Assembly (NCBI GenBank): GCA_001603115.1
Contig: LVBG01000011.1
Coordinates: forward strand, 17,722 to 81,721
Direction: 5' to 3'
From: Spirochaetales bacterium Spiro_05
GTDB taxonomy: Bacteria > Spirochaetota > Spirochaetia > Sphaerochaetales > Sphaerochaetaceae
DNA: 64,000 nucleotides
Shown here: piece by piece, positions 1 through 9,559 of the stretch
How the letters are laid out: the number at the start of each line of letters is the position of its first letter
How positions within the stretch are numbered: position 1 is the first letter of the stretch
Program-made: the position numbers and the translations under genes
Notes under the pieces: generated by a model
The model's database searches: none
Told to the model about the DNA's origin: nothing
Seen by the model: the letters and a program-made list of their open reading frames with translations, nothing else

Positions 1-27
1 TGAGCCTTCTCACAAGCGTTGCCTGGT

Positions 28-1161
28 TCACAGTCCCATGCGCTTCGCAAAGCGCATCAGGTTGTCAACCGTCTTTTCCATATCCATGGGAGCTCGGGGT
101 TTTGCCTGTTTGAAGTCAATGGCCAAGCGGTTGATCGAGAAGATTCCGCTCACACCCTCATCATAAGCACCCTCGACATCATCGGCGATGTCACCGACAA
201 TGGCCAGAACGGGAACATTGGCTTTCTTGGCACGCCTTGCAACTCCGATGACCACCTTGCCGCGCAGTGACTGTCCGTCGATCTTTCCCTCGCCGGTAAG
301 TACCAAGTCGGCCTTGGTGAGCAACTTGTCGAAATTGACCGTCTCCAGCACCGTTTCAATACCCATCTGCAGGCGTGATCCGAAGAAGGCTGCCATGCCA
401 CCACCCATACCACCAGCTGCACCACTGCCGGGAATGGACTGTACGTCCATCTTGCAGTCGCGCTCGATGACCTTGGCGATGCTCTGCATGTTTGCATCAA
501 GGATCTTCACCATATCAGGAGTGGCTCCCTTCTGGGGCCCGAAGATGTGGGCAGCACCGGTAGGTCCGTAGTACGGATTGTCGATGTCACACATGGTGGT
601 GATCGTCACATGCTTGAGAGCGGGATCGAGTCCGGAAGTATCGATCTTTGCCACTTTGCCCAATGTGCCCCCGGTAGGGATGAAGGAGTTCCCATCCTTG
701 TCGTAGAAATTGACACCGCAGGCAGCTGCAGCTCCGCAGCCTCCGTCGTTGGTGGCACTGCCACCCAGTCCGACAATGATCGTCTTGCAACCGCTTTTTG
801 CTGCATCGAGAATGAGCTCGCCCACACCATAGGTGGTGGTCAGGTCGGGATGCAACTCATCTCCAACCAGAGGGAGGCCGGCACAGGCCGCCATCTCGAT
901 GACTGCGGTAGTCTTCTTCACTACTCCGTAAAAACCTTCCATGGGGAAGGCATAGGGTCCTTGGACGGTGAGTGTTCTTTTCTCGCCTCCGAGTGCCTGA
1001 AGGAAGGCATCTACGCTGCCTTCTCCTCCATCAGCTACGGGAATGCTGGTGACCACTGCGTCGCTGTAGTGTTTCTTGATTGCTCTGTCCATGATTGCAC
1101 AGATCTGTTCGGAACTCATGGTTCCTTTGAAGGAATCGGGGATTAACAGGATGTTCTTCAT
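28..1161 (-). CDS. Glycerate kinase (GarK/GlxK family)
   Basis: 377 aa ORF; MKNILLIPDSFKGTMSS start, GLGGSATNDGGCGAAAACG and VLTGEGKIDGQSLRGK motifs typical of glycerate kinase type 1. Confidence 0.93.
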   Translation of the reverse strand: MKNILLIPDSFKGTMSSEQICAIMDRAIKKHYSDAVVTSIPVADGGEGSVDAFLQALGGEKRTLTVQGPYAFPMEGFYGVVKKTTAVIEMAACAGLPLVGDELHPDLTTTYGVGELILDAAKSGCKTIIVGLGGSATNDGGCGAAAACGVNFYDKDGNSFIPTGGTLGKVAKIDTSGLDPALKHVTITTMCDIDNPYYGPTGAAHIFGPQKGATPDMVKILDANMQSIAKVIERDCKMDVQSIPGSGAAGGMGGGMAAFFGSRLQMGIETVLETVNFDKLLTKADLVLTGEGKIDGQSLRGKVVIGVARRAKKANVPVLAIVGDIADDVEGAYDEGVSGIFSINRLAIDFKQAKPRAPMDMEKTVDNLMRFAKRMGL

Positions 1162-1180
1162 CGTGGGCTCCTCAATGGTA

Positions 1181-1200
1181 CCGGGGGCCTGAACCCCCGG
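1181..1200. other. Intercistronic GC-rich hairpin between gntP-like gene and glycerate kinase
   Basis: CCGGGGG-cctgaa-CCCCCGG perfect 7-bp stem; T-run follows only on + strand. Confidence 0.6.
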
Positions 1201-1212
1201 CTTTTGTACATG

Positions 1213-2589
1213 TTACAATAAAATGAGGGAAAAAAGCCAGATGAAAATCATACATGCAATACCTTGCAGCAAGGTAACCATGGTTTGGGTGCGATACCCC
1301 TCTTCGGGCTTGAGCTTTCCGAAGTTGGTGACAACCCAGAAATAACTGTCATTTGCATGGCTGACAGTCATTGCTCCGGCGCCGATGGCCATGACCGTAA
1401 GCACTGCAGCCATGGGACTTGCGAGTCCAAGGGCACTCATCATCGATGAGCTCTCGGCAATGCTTCCCATAATGCCGGCGGTGGTTGTGATAGCCACTGT
1501 GGACGATCCTTGGGCAGTCTTGAGGATGGCACTGATGAGGAAGGGGAAGAAAATCCCGACGGTAGCGAGCACCTGTGCATTCTGCTTCATGAAGTCGACG
1601 AAACCGGCGCTGGCAATGACTCTGCCCAGCACTCCGCCGGCAGCGGTGATGAAGAGAATGGGGCCGACTACCTTCAGTGTCTCAGTGGTCATGCTGTTGA
1701 AATGTTTCAGTGCGTCCTGGAGGACTAAAAGAAGAATGCCGAAGAGCAAGCCGATGGTGAGAGCGATGATCGGGGTACCGATAAAAGCGCTCAGGCTGGC
1801 AAGGTTGCCTTGCCACTTCATGGCTGCGGAAAGGGACCCGAGGGCCATGCACAGGATAGGCACGAGAATCGGGGCGAGGGAGAGGAAGCCATTGGGAAGG
1901 TTCCCAAAGCTCTTGAGAAGGGTGTCATAATCGACTTCATCCGCATCCTCTACCAGCTCCTCACCACTCTTGATCTTCTTGCCGATATAGTTGGCATAGA
2001 AGTAAGCGATGACCAGGGAAGGAATGGAGATGAGTGTGCCGATGACGATGACCATGAACAGGTTGTCACCGATTCCCAGCGTCCCCGCTGCAGCAATCGG
2101 TCCCGGGGTGGGAGGAATCAGGACATGGCTGGTATACAGACCTGCCGAAAGCGCAACCGTCATGGCAACCGAACTGAACTGGGTTTTCTTGCGAAGAGCC
2201 TTTCTGATGGGGTCAAGGATGACGAATCCGCTGTCACAGAAGACGGGAATGGAAACAACCCATCCCATGATTTCCATGGCGAGTTGGGGATGTTTCTTCC
2301 CAACCAGGCGGACGACCATTTCAGCAAGCTTGAGGGCGGCTCCGGTCTTCTCCAAAATGGTACCGATAAGCGCACCGAGGATGATGACAATACCGATGCT
2401 GCTGAATATCCCACTGAAACCCGAGCCGATGATGCCAGGGATGTCTTTCAGGGGAAGACCCACAACAAGGGCAAGCAGAAGAGAAATACCCATCAAGGCA
2501 AGGAACGGATGAACATTCCATTTTGAGATGGCGACGATCATGATCGCAATGGCGATCACGAACGTGATGATCAAAGCTACTCCAGACAT
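1213..2589 (-). CDS. GntP family permease (gluconate/glycerate-type H+ symporter)
   Basis: 458 aa hydrophobic protein; GIFSSIGIVIILGALIGTILEKTGAA and VSHANDSYFWVVTNFG motifs of GntP. Confidence 0.92.
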   Translation of the reverse strand: MSGVALIITFVIAIAIMIVAISKWNVHPFLALMGISLLLALVVGLPLKDIPGIIGSGFSGIFSSIGIVIILGALIGTILEKTGAALKLAEMVVRLVGKKHPQLAMEIMGWVVSIPVFCDSGFVILDPIRKALRKKTQFSSVAMTVALSAGLYTSHVLIPPTPGPIAAAGTLGIGDNLFMVIVIGTLISIPSLVIAYFYANYIGKKIKSGEELVEDADEVDYDTLLKSFGNLPNGFLSLAPILVPILCMALGSLSAAMKWQGNLASLSAFIGTPIIALTIGLLFGILLLVLQDALKHFNSMTTETLKVVGPILFITAAGGVLGRVIASAGFVDFMKQNAQVLATVGIFFPFLISAILKTAQGSSTVAITTTAGIMGSIAESSSMMSALGLASPMAAVLTVMAIGAGAMTVSHANDSYFWVVTNFGKLKPEEGYRTQTMVTLLQGIACMIFIWLFSLILL

Positions 2590-2598
2590 GTCAAACCT

Positions 2599-2629
2599 CC
2601 TGTGATATTTTACAGTAGTATATCACAGG
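2599..2629. promoter_or_regulatory. 10-bp perfect inverted repeat just upstream of the GntP permease gene
   Basis: CCTGTGATAT-N11-ATATCACAGG, overlapping part of the AGGAGG Shine-Dalgarno and a TATACT element on the minus strand. Confidence 0.65.
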
Positions 2630-2660
2630 TATTGGACAATCGAATGAAAATGTGTAAGAA

Positions 2661-4133
2661 TCATCGCCGCCAGAAGTGTTTGGAGAAGAGCACGTAGACG
2701 GTGAACAACTCGAGTCGTCCTACCAGCATCAAGAAGGAGCAGACCCATTTCAGGTACGAAGGTAGGAAGGCAAAATTGCCGGTAGGCCCCACATTGGCGA
2801 ACCCGATTCCGATGTTTCCCAAACAGAGGAAAGAGGCTGCAAAGCTGGTCATGACATCAGCACCACTTAAGGAGATGAGCACCGTTCCCACAACACCGGT
2901 GAGTATATATACCCCAAAGAAGGTGGAGATGGAGAGCAGGAGGTCGTCACGCATTGAAACGTTGCCGACCCGAACCTGAAACACTCCCCGGGGGTGGATG
3001 CGATGCTTTATTTGTGCACGGCCCATCTTGAAAAGGGCGACGATTCGGATGACCTTCACTCCACCACCTGCAGAGCCAGCAGAGCCACCTACGAAGAAGA
3101 GCAGAAAGAGCAACACCTGGGTGAACGCCGGCCACAGGACATAGTCTGCGGTGGCAAAACCGGTGGTGGTGAGAATGGAGGCAGTTTGGAACGCACTGTA
3201 GCGAAGCGATTGGGCAAAATTTCCATAGGTGTTGGAGACGGTGAGGTACAATGCGGATACGAACGCCACGAACGCCCAGATGCCGAGATAGACGCGCAGC
3301 TCTCCATCCTTGAGCACCGAGGAGAGTTTTCCGCTGAGTGCTTTGAAGTAGAGGGCGAAGTTGGCTCCGCTGATCAGCATGAAGATGGTGACAACCACAT
3401 CAACATAGGCGCTGGAAAAGGTTCCGATCGAGGAGTTCTTCACACAAAAGCCTGCAGCTGCCATGGTGGAAAAGGTCACCGTCACCGCATCATAAAGAGA
3501 AAGGCCCCCCAATAAGAGGAGCATGGTTTCCAATACGGAAAAACCAATGTATATCGACCAGAGAATGAGTGCTGTGTTCTTGATTTTGGGGGTAAGCTTG
3601 TCTTTGGTCGGTCCCACGGACTCAGCTCCCACCAATAGCGTCCCGCTCACCCCAAGAGCAGGAAGGAGGGCGACAAAGAGCACGACAATTCCCATCCCTC
3701 CGAGCCAGTTGGTCTGAGAGCGCCAGAAGAGGATGGATTTGGGCAGGCTCTCAATTTCAGGGAGCACCGTGGCTCCTGTAGTGGTAAAGCCGCTCATAAT
3801 TTCAAAATAGGCGCTGCTATAGTTCACATAGGCGTTGCTCACCACCAGCGGGATGGCTGAAAACGCTGTGGCGATCACCCAAGTCAGCGTAACTACCAGG
3901 TAGCCGTCGCGGGCGAGGAGGACTTTGGATTCAGGCTTTCTTACAAGGATAAGGGCACTGCTGCAAAAGATTGCAATGGCAAGATAGGCAACCAAAAAGC
4001 CCCTGATTGCATCCACTTCCTGATAGTGGAAGGCGAGGGCTGTGGGGATGCCCATCAGCACAGAGAGAAAGAGAACGATGAATGCAAGCAGACGGAGGTC
4101 GAGTTTCCAGTTGAGCATGGCTGTCCTACCCAA
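2661..4133 (-). CDS. trkH: Trk-type K+ transport membrane subunit TrkH
   Basis: 490 aa; FTTTGATVLPEIESLPKSILFWRSQTNWLGGMGIVVL and GGSAGSAGGGVKVIR K+ selectivity-loop type motifs. Confidence 0.93.
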   Translation of the reverse strand: MGRTAMLNWKLDLRLLAFIVLFLSVLMGIPTALAFHYQEVDAIRGFLVAYLAIAIFCSSALILVRKPESKVLLARDGYLVVTLTWVIATAFSAIPLVVSNAYVNYSSAYFEIMSGFTTTGATVLPEIESLPKSILFWRSQTNWLGGMGIVVLFVALLPALGVSGTLLVGAESVGPTKDKLTPKIKNTALILWSIYIGFSVLETMLLLLGGLSLYDAVTVTFSTMAAAGFCVKNSSIGTFSSAYVDVVVTIFMLISGANFALYFKALSGKLSSVLKDGELRVYLGIWAFVAFVSALYLTVSNTYGNFAQSLRYSAFQTASILTTTGFATADYVLWPAFTQVLLFLLFFVGGSAGSAGGGVKVIRIVALFKMGRAQIKHRIHPRGVFQVRVGNVSMRDDLLLSISTFFGVYILTGVVGTVLISLSGADVMTSFAASFLCLGNIGIGFANVGPTGNFAFLPSYLKWVCSFLMLVGRLELFTVYVLFSKHFWRR

Positions 4134-5595
4134 ATAGTTTTTGGATCATTTCCGAAGAATCCCGCAATACTGCCACCAGGACCGTATTGCCTTCACGCAG
4201 GGTCGAGAGTCCAGTAGGAATGGTGCATTCCCCGGAACTGCCGATGATACCAGCAATGATGGCCTTCTTGCGCATATTGATATCCTTCAGCTGCTTGTTG
4301 CACACCTCACACTCTGTATTGATGATGAACTCATAAATTTCCAGTTGGCCGTTGAAGAGCGAGTGGATGCTGGATACGTTTGAACCTCTGAGATACCGCA
4401 GGAGCGATTCCACGGTGGTATCGGTTGTGGAAATGACCACATCGATGTCAAGGTAGGAAGCCATGCGCGAATAGTTGTTGTTGTTCTTGATCAGTGCAAT
4501 CGATCGCTGCACCCCGATTCTCTTGGCGTAACTTGCGGTGATGATGTTCAACTCATCATTGTCGGTAAGGGCGACAAGAAGATCATAGGTGCCAAGCTGC
4601 TCCTCCTGCATAACCTCTTCGTCAGTGATATCCGCCTTGATCACCAAAATCTCTCGGAACCGTTCGGAGAAGGCTTTGCAGACCTCCTCATCCTGATCGA
4701 CGACCGTTACCTTGGAACGCATTGCCGGACTCATCCGGTTCAGCAGAGCGCGGGTGATTTTGCTTGCTCCCACCAAAACCATATTGTTCGGTCGTTTCTG
4801 CAGCTGGCCAACCGTTTTCAGGATGTCGGTGACCTCCTCCGAATCTGCAACGATGGAGAGGGTATCCTTTGCTTGGATGGTGGTGTTTCCCGAAGGTACG
4901 ATCACCAAGCCGCGCCGGTTGATGGATGCGATGACAAACTCTGCATCAAGCTTGGAGCGCATCTCCATGACAGTAGACCCTACATACGGGCTGAACGGCT
5001 CGATGTAGAAGTTGTAGAGGAGCAGCTTGGTGTTGGAGAAACCGAGCACATTGCCGTTAACCCCCTGCTCGATGATATTGTAGATGGATTTGGCTGTCTC
5101 AGCATTTGGGTTGACGATGTAGTCGATTCCCAACAGGCCTTCCTTCAGGCCATCAACCCCGGTGTAAATCAAGGAGCGGATGGCGGCAACCGTTTTTGTC
5201 TGGGGGTAGGTGGAACTTACCAGACCGCAGGAGACAAGATTGATCTCATCGCTGTTGGTGACGGCGATGAACGCTTCAGCGTCCTCAATGCCGGCTTCCA
5301 TCAGCTTGGCGATGTCAGTGCCGTTGCCCAGTACTCCCAGGCAGTCAAGTTTGGAAACAGCACTCTCTACCCGCTCATGGGCGTTGTCTATGATAACTAC
5401 ATCCTTACCGTCAACAATCAGCTGTTTTGCCAAGCCCAGACCACGTCTGCCAGCTCCCAGGATGATGATTTTCTTGCTGATACCAAGCTCCTTTATCCCT
5501 CTGCCCAACCTCAGGGTGTGGAAATGCTGTATGCTACCCGTGATGATAGCAGAACCCTCGGAAAATCTGAAGACCCCGTAAACGACAGCTCCCAA
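4126..5595 (-). CDS. trkA: Trk K+ uptake NAD-binding subunit TrkA (true start may be downstream of the ORF start)
   Basis: Two Rossmann RCK modules (KIIILGAGRRGLGLAKQL; NMVLVGASKITRALLNRM); overlaps trkH by 8 bp. Confidence 0.9.
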   Translation of the reverse strand: MGAVVYGVFRFSEGSAIITGSIQHFHTLRLGRGIKELGISKKIIILGAGRRGLGLAKQLIVDGKDVVIIDNAHERVESAVSKLDCLGVLGNGTDIAKLMEAGIEDAEAFIAVTNSDEINLVSCGLVSSTYPQTKTVAAIRSLIYTGVDGLKEGLLGIDYIVNPNAETAKSIYNIIEQGVNGNVLGFSNTKLLLYNFYIEPFSPYVGSTVMEMRSKLDAEFVIASINRRGLVIVPSGNTTIQAKDTLSIVADSEEVTDILKTVGQLQKRPNNMVLVGASKITRALLNRMSPAMRSKVTVVDQDEEVCKAFSERFREILVIKADITDEEVMQEEQLGTYDLLVALTDNDELNIITASYAKRIGVQRSIALIKNNNNYSRMASYLDIDVVISTTDTTVESLLRYLRGSNVSSIHSLFNGQLEIYEFIINTECEVCNKQLKDINMRKKAIIAGIIGSSGECTIPTGLSTLREGNTVLVAVLRDSSEMIQKLFG

Positions 5596-5701
5596 ACCAA
5601 GATATCTAGCATTATGACAACAAAATATGCATAGTCAATGTTTTTCTCGGATGTTGGTTGACAAGGTTTTCCATTTCTCCTATAGTTGGTAAGAAATTCG
5701 A

Positions 5702-5774
<73 letters not shown>

Positions 5775-5963
5775 AACAGTTGGTCTGATGAATGGACTGT
5801 CGATTGCACAAAGGTGCACGGCAGGACGGTGATTCCTGATTCTACCAAGCTTTGGGCAACTTGTTGAGACGGCAATGGTCGTACGGCGGGTTGCCTTCCT
5901 TTTGCCCGAATTGTTAGGCTAGCATCTAGTAATGTTCTTGATAAATCACTATATTATCAGAAT

Positions 5964-6332
5964 ATGGATGCTGACGAACCCCTGCTGCAAATACTCTACT
6001 CCAATCAAGTGTTTCTCCGAGCGTATGCCTATCCCTTTCAGGATGAGGTGCGCTTCACCATCAGTCTGGAGAATGATGAATATGTGCTGGCAAGCGAGCA
6101 ACTGAAGCCCGTCTTCTGCCCGTTCACCGGGAGAAGGAACAGCCGCGAGGCAGGGGATATGCAGCGATTGCAAGCGGGCATCAGCCTGAAACTCTCCAAA
6201 GGCAAGGAGCTTTCTTCCTGCTGCACGCTCAAAGGTTCCGTTCTCAGTTTGCATCTGGGTTCTTCCAGTGCAAGCTTGACATTTGCCTTCGATCCATTGA
6301 CCGGCCTTGCTGACACTTCGTCCCGTTTGTAG
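5964..6332 (+). CDS. Hypothetical protein
   Basis: 122 aa ORF upstream of the sensor kinase; no recognised domain. Confidence 0.4.
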   Translation: MDADEPLLQILYSNQVFLRAYAYPFQDEVRFTISLENDEYVLASEQLKPVFCPFTGRRNSREAGDMQRLQAGISLKLSKGKELSSCCTLKGSVLSLHLGSSSASLTFAFDPLTGLADTSSRL

Positions 6333-6415
6333 GCTTTGTTCGAATTTTCTCCCTATCCTTGCAATATGAAATACATCGGCTATGATGAGAGAAAACAGGG
6401 AGAAGGGGCGTTTTC

Positions 6416-8716
6416 ATGGAAGGACTTCAGCGATGCATCGGAATTTTTACCGCCAGTTTGGATGACGAATACCAGTCGACTCTCTGGCACGCCATCGAAC
6501 AGGAGGCGAAGAAGCGAAATCTGGGCACCATCTCCTTCATCGGCTCACGCCTGGGTTCCCCGATTGCCAGCGAAGCCTCCTCAAATCTTGCCTACCATCT
6601 GGCCGGGAGAGAGAATGTCGATGGGCTGATCATCATCGCCTCCTCCCTGGCTTCCTATTTCACTACAGTCGACCTGAACAAGTTCTTTGCCCCCTGGTCC
6701 TCGCTGCCGAGGGTTTCCATCGGCATGCGAATGCAGGGCATGAGCGATATCACCGTTGAGGGGGAAGAGGATATTGCCGCAGTGGTGGAACATCTGATAA
6801 CGGTGCACCACCGAAGCAAGTTTGCCATCATCACCGGGCCAGAGACCCATGAGGAGTCGATCAGGAGGCTTTCTTCTTGCAGCCAAGTGTTGGAAGAGCG
6901 CGGGATCGAGCTCGACAAGAGAATGGTCTTCAGCGGAACGTTCACCGATGTCTCGGGAAGGGAGACCGTAGCGGCCCTGGTTGAGCAGGGAATGTCGTTC
7001 GATGCGTTGATATGCCTGAATGACTGGATGGCGCTCGGAGCCCTTGAAGAACTCTCCAAGCGGGGGATCAAGGTACCGGATGAGGTTTCTGTTGTCGGGT
7101 ACGACGGACTTGATCCGTCCCGGTACGCGCTTCCTCCCCTTACCACCGTGGTGCAGCCTTTGCATGAGATGGGTGTCATTGCCGTCGACATCCTGGACAG
7201 GATCATGGCAGGCGGGGAAGAGGAGCACATCACCCTTCCCTGTACTACCGTCATCCGTGAATCCTGCGGCTGCAATCCTCATATCAGTTACACCCCGGGT
7301 CTGCATGAGATGCCAAGCTACACCAGCCCGAGTGAGCGTTTTGCAGTGCAAGACCTCCTGCTTCTGGTTCGCCGGGGAAACTACCATCAGATGATAAGCC
7401 GGCTCAATCGGGCCCTCGATACTACAGCAGGGGAGAGTGGTTCGATGCATCGCTGGAACGAGTACATCTCGGTTGTAGAGTACAAATCGAGTGTGGAAAG
7501 CGACTTGAGTCCCAAGACATTGGGGATGCTCATGGCTGCCGCACGAGCCTTGATCGGAGATAAGATCGGGCGCTTCCAAGCGGCCAAACGCATAGCCACC
7601 GAGAACTCCTTCGATTCGCTGCGCAAAGTAAGCGCCATGCTCTCCGGTACCTTTGAACTGGATGAGTTTTTTGAGAATCTTCGCCTAAGCTTGAAACTCT
7701 TTGGTCTTGACCACGGCTATCTTGTGCGGTTTACCCACACAAAAGGCAAGGTTCGGCTTCTGATGGCGATGGACCAAATGTCGCTATCTGAGCAAACCTT
7801 TGATGCGATGGACATCCTTCCCCCCTCGTTGGGCACTGCATGGAAAGCCCAGCGCTGGGTGCTGTTGCCTCTGGTGTATCTGAAAGAGCCGCTTGGGTAT
7901 TTGCTGGTTCCCTTCCGGAGGGTGATGCCGGCTCTCTACGATGTACTGCAGGAGCAGGTCTCCAGTACCCTCAAGGGGTCGCTTCTACTCGCTCAGATTC
8001 GTGAGCATGAGAAGAACCTCGAAACCCAGGTTGCCCATCGTACGCGCGATCTTTCCAATGAGATCAGGCGCAGGACCGAGCTGGAGAAGGAGGTCATGGA
8101 GATCTCCACCAAGACCATGGAGCGTATCGGCCAGGAGTTGCATGACGACCTGTGCCAGTACCTGCTTGGGGTCAGCCTGCTTGCTTCCTCTGCAAAACAA
8201 CACCTTGAGAATCATCAGGGAGTAAAACCGGAAGAGCTTGAGATGATCAGCATGCACCTGAACAAGGCCATAACGAAAGTGAAGTCGATCAGTCGTGGTT
8301 TGATGCCGCTGGAACTGGAGAAGCACAGCTTTTTGGAGCAGCTGGAGGCTTTGGTAGGGGACAGCCTCCGTCTGGCGAAGGTTGAGATTGACATCAATGT
8401 CGATCCCGAGCTCTGCATCTGCGACCCCATCGTTGAGCTGAACATCTTCCGCATCATCCAAGAGGCTCTCACCAACGCCATCAAGCACTCCAAGGCACAG
8501 CATATTGAGATATCCTCTTGCCGCAGTGTGGATGAGCATGCTCAACACGTTTTGATTCTCTCGGTCAGTGATGATGGTACGGGTCTGCCACCCAAATTGC
8601 AGAAACAGGGCTTGGGGCTGAAAATCATGCATAATCGTGCAACCATGGCAAACGCCCTTCTGAAGATTGAGAGCAGTGATGAAGGCACTACGGTGCGCGT
8701 CATCCTCAAGGAGTAG
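6416..8716 (+). CDS. Hybrid sensor: LacI/GalR-type periplasmic-binding-fold domain + linker/GAF-like region + HisKA_3 histidine kinase
   Basis: N-term IGIFTASLDDEYQSTLWHAIEQEA...VVGYDGLDPSRYALPPLTTVVQPLHEMG...CTTVIRESCGC is LacI effector-domain like; C-term ERIGQELHDDLCQYLLG H-box, IIQEALTNAIKHSKA N-box, DDGTGLP G-box; no TM segment or HTH seen. Confidence 0.9.
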   Translation: MEGLQRCIGIFTASLDDEYQSTLWHAIEQEAKKRNLGTISFIGSRLGSPIASEASSNLAYHLAGRENVDGLIIIASSLASYFTTVDLNKFFAPWSSLPRVSIGMRMQGMSDITVEGEEDIAAVVEHLITVHHRSKFAIITGPETHEESIRRLSSCSQVLEERGIELDKRMVFSGTFTDVSGRETVAALVEQGMSFDALICLNDWMALGALEELSKRGIKVPDEVSVVGYDGLDPSRYALPPLTTVVQPLHEMGVIAVDILDRIMAGGEEEHITLPCTTVIRESCGCNPHISYTPGLHEMPSYTSPSERFAVQDLLLLVRRGNYHQMISRLNRALDTTAGESGSMHRWNEYISVVEYKSSVESDLSPKTLGMLMAAARALIGDKIGRFQAAKRIATENSFDSLRKVSAMLSGTFELDEFFENLRLSLKLFGLDHGYLVRFTHTKGKVRLLMAMDQMSLSEQTFDAMDILPPSLGTAWKAQRWVLLPLVYLKEPLGYLLVPFRRVMPALYDVLQEQVSSTLKGSLLLAQIREHEKNLETQVAHRTRDLSNEIRRRTELEKEVMEISTKTMERIGQELHDDLCQYLLGVSLLASSAKQHLENHQGVKPEELEMISMHLNKAITKVKSISRGLMPLELEKHSFLEQLEALVGDSLRLAKVEIDINVDPELCICDPIVELNIFRIIQEALTNAIKHSKAQHIEISSCRSVDEHAQHVLILSVSDDGTGLPPKLQKQGLGLKIMHNRATMANALLKIESSDEGTTVRVILKE

Positions 8717-8719
8717 TGC

Positions 8720-9376
8720 ATGAATCACACGGTTCGGTTTCTGATAGTGGATGACCATCCGCTCTTCCGCCAGGGTCTGGTCAGCGTTATCGAGAATGTG
8801 CGTTCCTATAAGGTAGCAGCCCAGGCAACCACCATAGCAGAAGCGCTGACCCTGCTTGAGCAGGTGCAGGTCCAGATGGCTCTCATCGATATCTCCCTGC
8901 AGCAGGAGAACGGGCTTGAACTGGTCAAGACACTCAAGGCTACCAGGCCGGAGATCCAGTGCATTGTGGTCTCAATGTATGACGAGATCATCTATGCATC
9001 AAGCGCCCTGAAGGCAGGGGCCCGCGGCTATATCATGAAACAAGAGGCTGCATCAAGCCTGCTCGATGCCATCGCCTTGGTGCTCAAGGGAAAAGTGTAC
9101 CTCTCCCCACCCATGCGCGAGCGCATGCTCGATACCCTGTTGCAGCCTGAGGCCAACGATGAGATTGAGGCAGTGAAGCTGCTCAGTCTCCGTGAGATGG
9201 AGGTCCTCCGTCTTTTGGGGCAGGGCTTTGGGGTCTCTGAGATTGGGCAGACACTCAACCTTTCGGTAAAAACCATCAATGTCTACCGGGACAACATTCG
9301 CCACAAACTCTCCATAAGCGATGCCGGAGCCCTGCGCAAGTTTGCAATCAAGTGGGTGAAAAGCAACGAACGTTGA
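8720..9376 (+). CDS. NarL/FixJ-type response regulator (REC + LuxR HTH)
   Basis: FLIVDDHPLFRQGL, ALIDISL phospho-Asp, LSLREMEVLRLLGQGFGVSEIGQTLNLSVKTINVYRDNIRHKL HTH; directly follows the kinase. Confidence 0.95.
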   Translation: MNHTVRFLIVDDHPLFRQGLVSVIENVRSYKVAAQATTIAEALTLLEQVQVQMALIDISLQQENGLELVKTLKATRPEIQCIVVSMYDEIIYASSALKAGARGYIMKQEAASSLLDAIALVLKGKVYLSPPMRERMLDTLLQPEANDEIEAVKLLSLREMEVLRLLGQGFGVSEIGQTLNLSVKTINVYRDNIRHKLSISDAGALRKFAIKWVKSNER

Positions 9377-9382
9377 CAAAGC

Positions 9383-9401
9383 CTAGGACAAACGTCCTAG
9401 A
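9383..9401. promoter_or_regulatory. Dyad symmetry element (CTAGGAC-aaac-GTCCTAG)
   Basis: 7-bp perfect inverted repeat in the intergenic region after the response regulator. Confidence 0.5.
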
Positions 9402-9475
9402 GGATTTCCAGACAAACAACCGGTGGCGTGGGCATCGGCGCCCTTCTAGTATACAGATAAGGGAGCCTGCTTTCA

Positions 9476-9490
9476 GTACAAGCGTTGTAC
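9476..9490. promoter_or_regulatory. Palindromic site GTACAA-GCG-TTGTAC upstream of sugar ABC operon
   Basis: Perfect 6-bp arms. Confidence 0.55.
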
Positions 9491-9521
9491 GAAGTCAGGA
9501 TTTTCCCCAAAAGTTTGGCAC

Positions 9522-9538
9522 ATATGTCTTGGACATAT
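9522..9538. promoter_or_regulatory. Palindromic site ATATGTC-TTG-GACATAT upstream of sugar ABC operon
   Basis: Perfect 7-bp arms, about 20 bp before the start codon region. Confidence 0.55.
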
Positions 9539-9559
9539 ACAACGTAAGGAGGAATCTGT

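Noticed and set aside
5870-5900. Weak hairpin GGCAA...TTGCC followed by TTCCTTTT after tRNA-fMet, possible terminator or attachment-site scar
   Set aside because: Only a 5-bp stem with a long loop, and no tRNA fragment duplication or integrase nearby.
9514-9533. Possible sigma-54 promoter TTTGGCACatatgtcTTGG before the SBP gene
   Set aside because: GG-N10-GC spacing fails (TT at the -12 position); the motif overlaps the ATATGTC palindrome instead.
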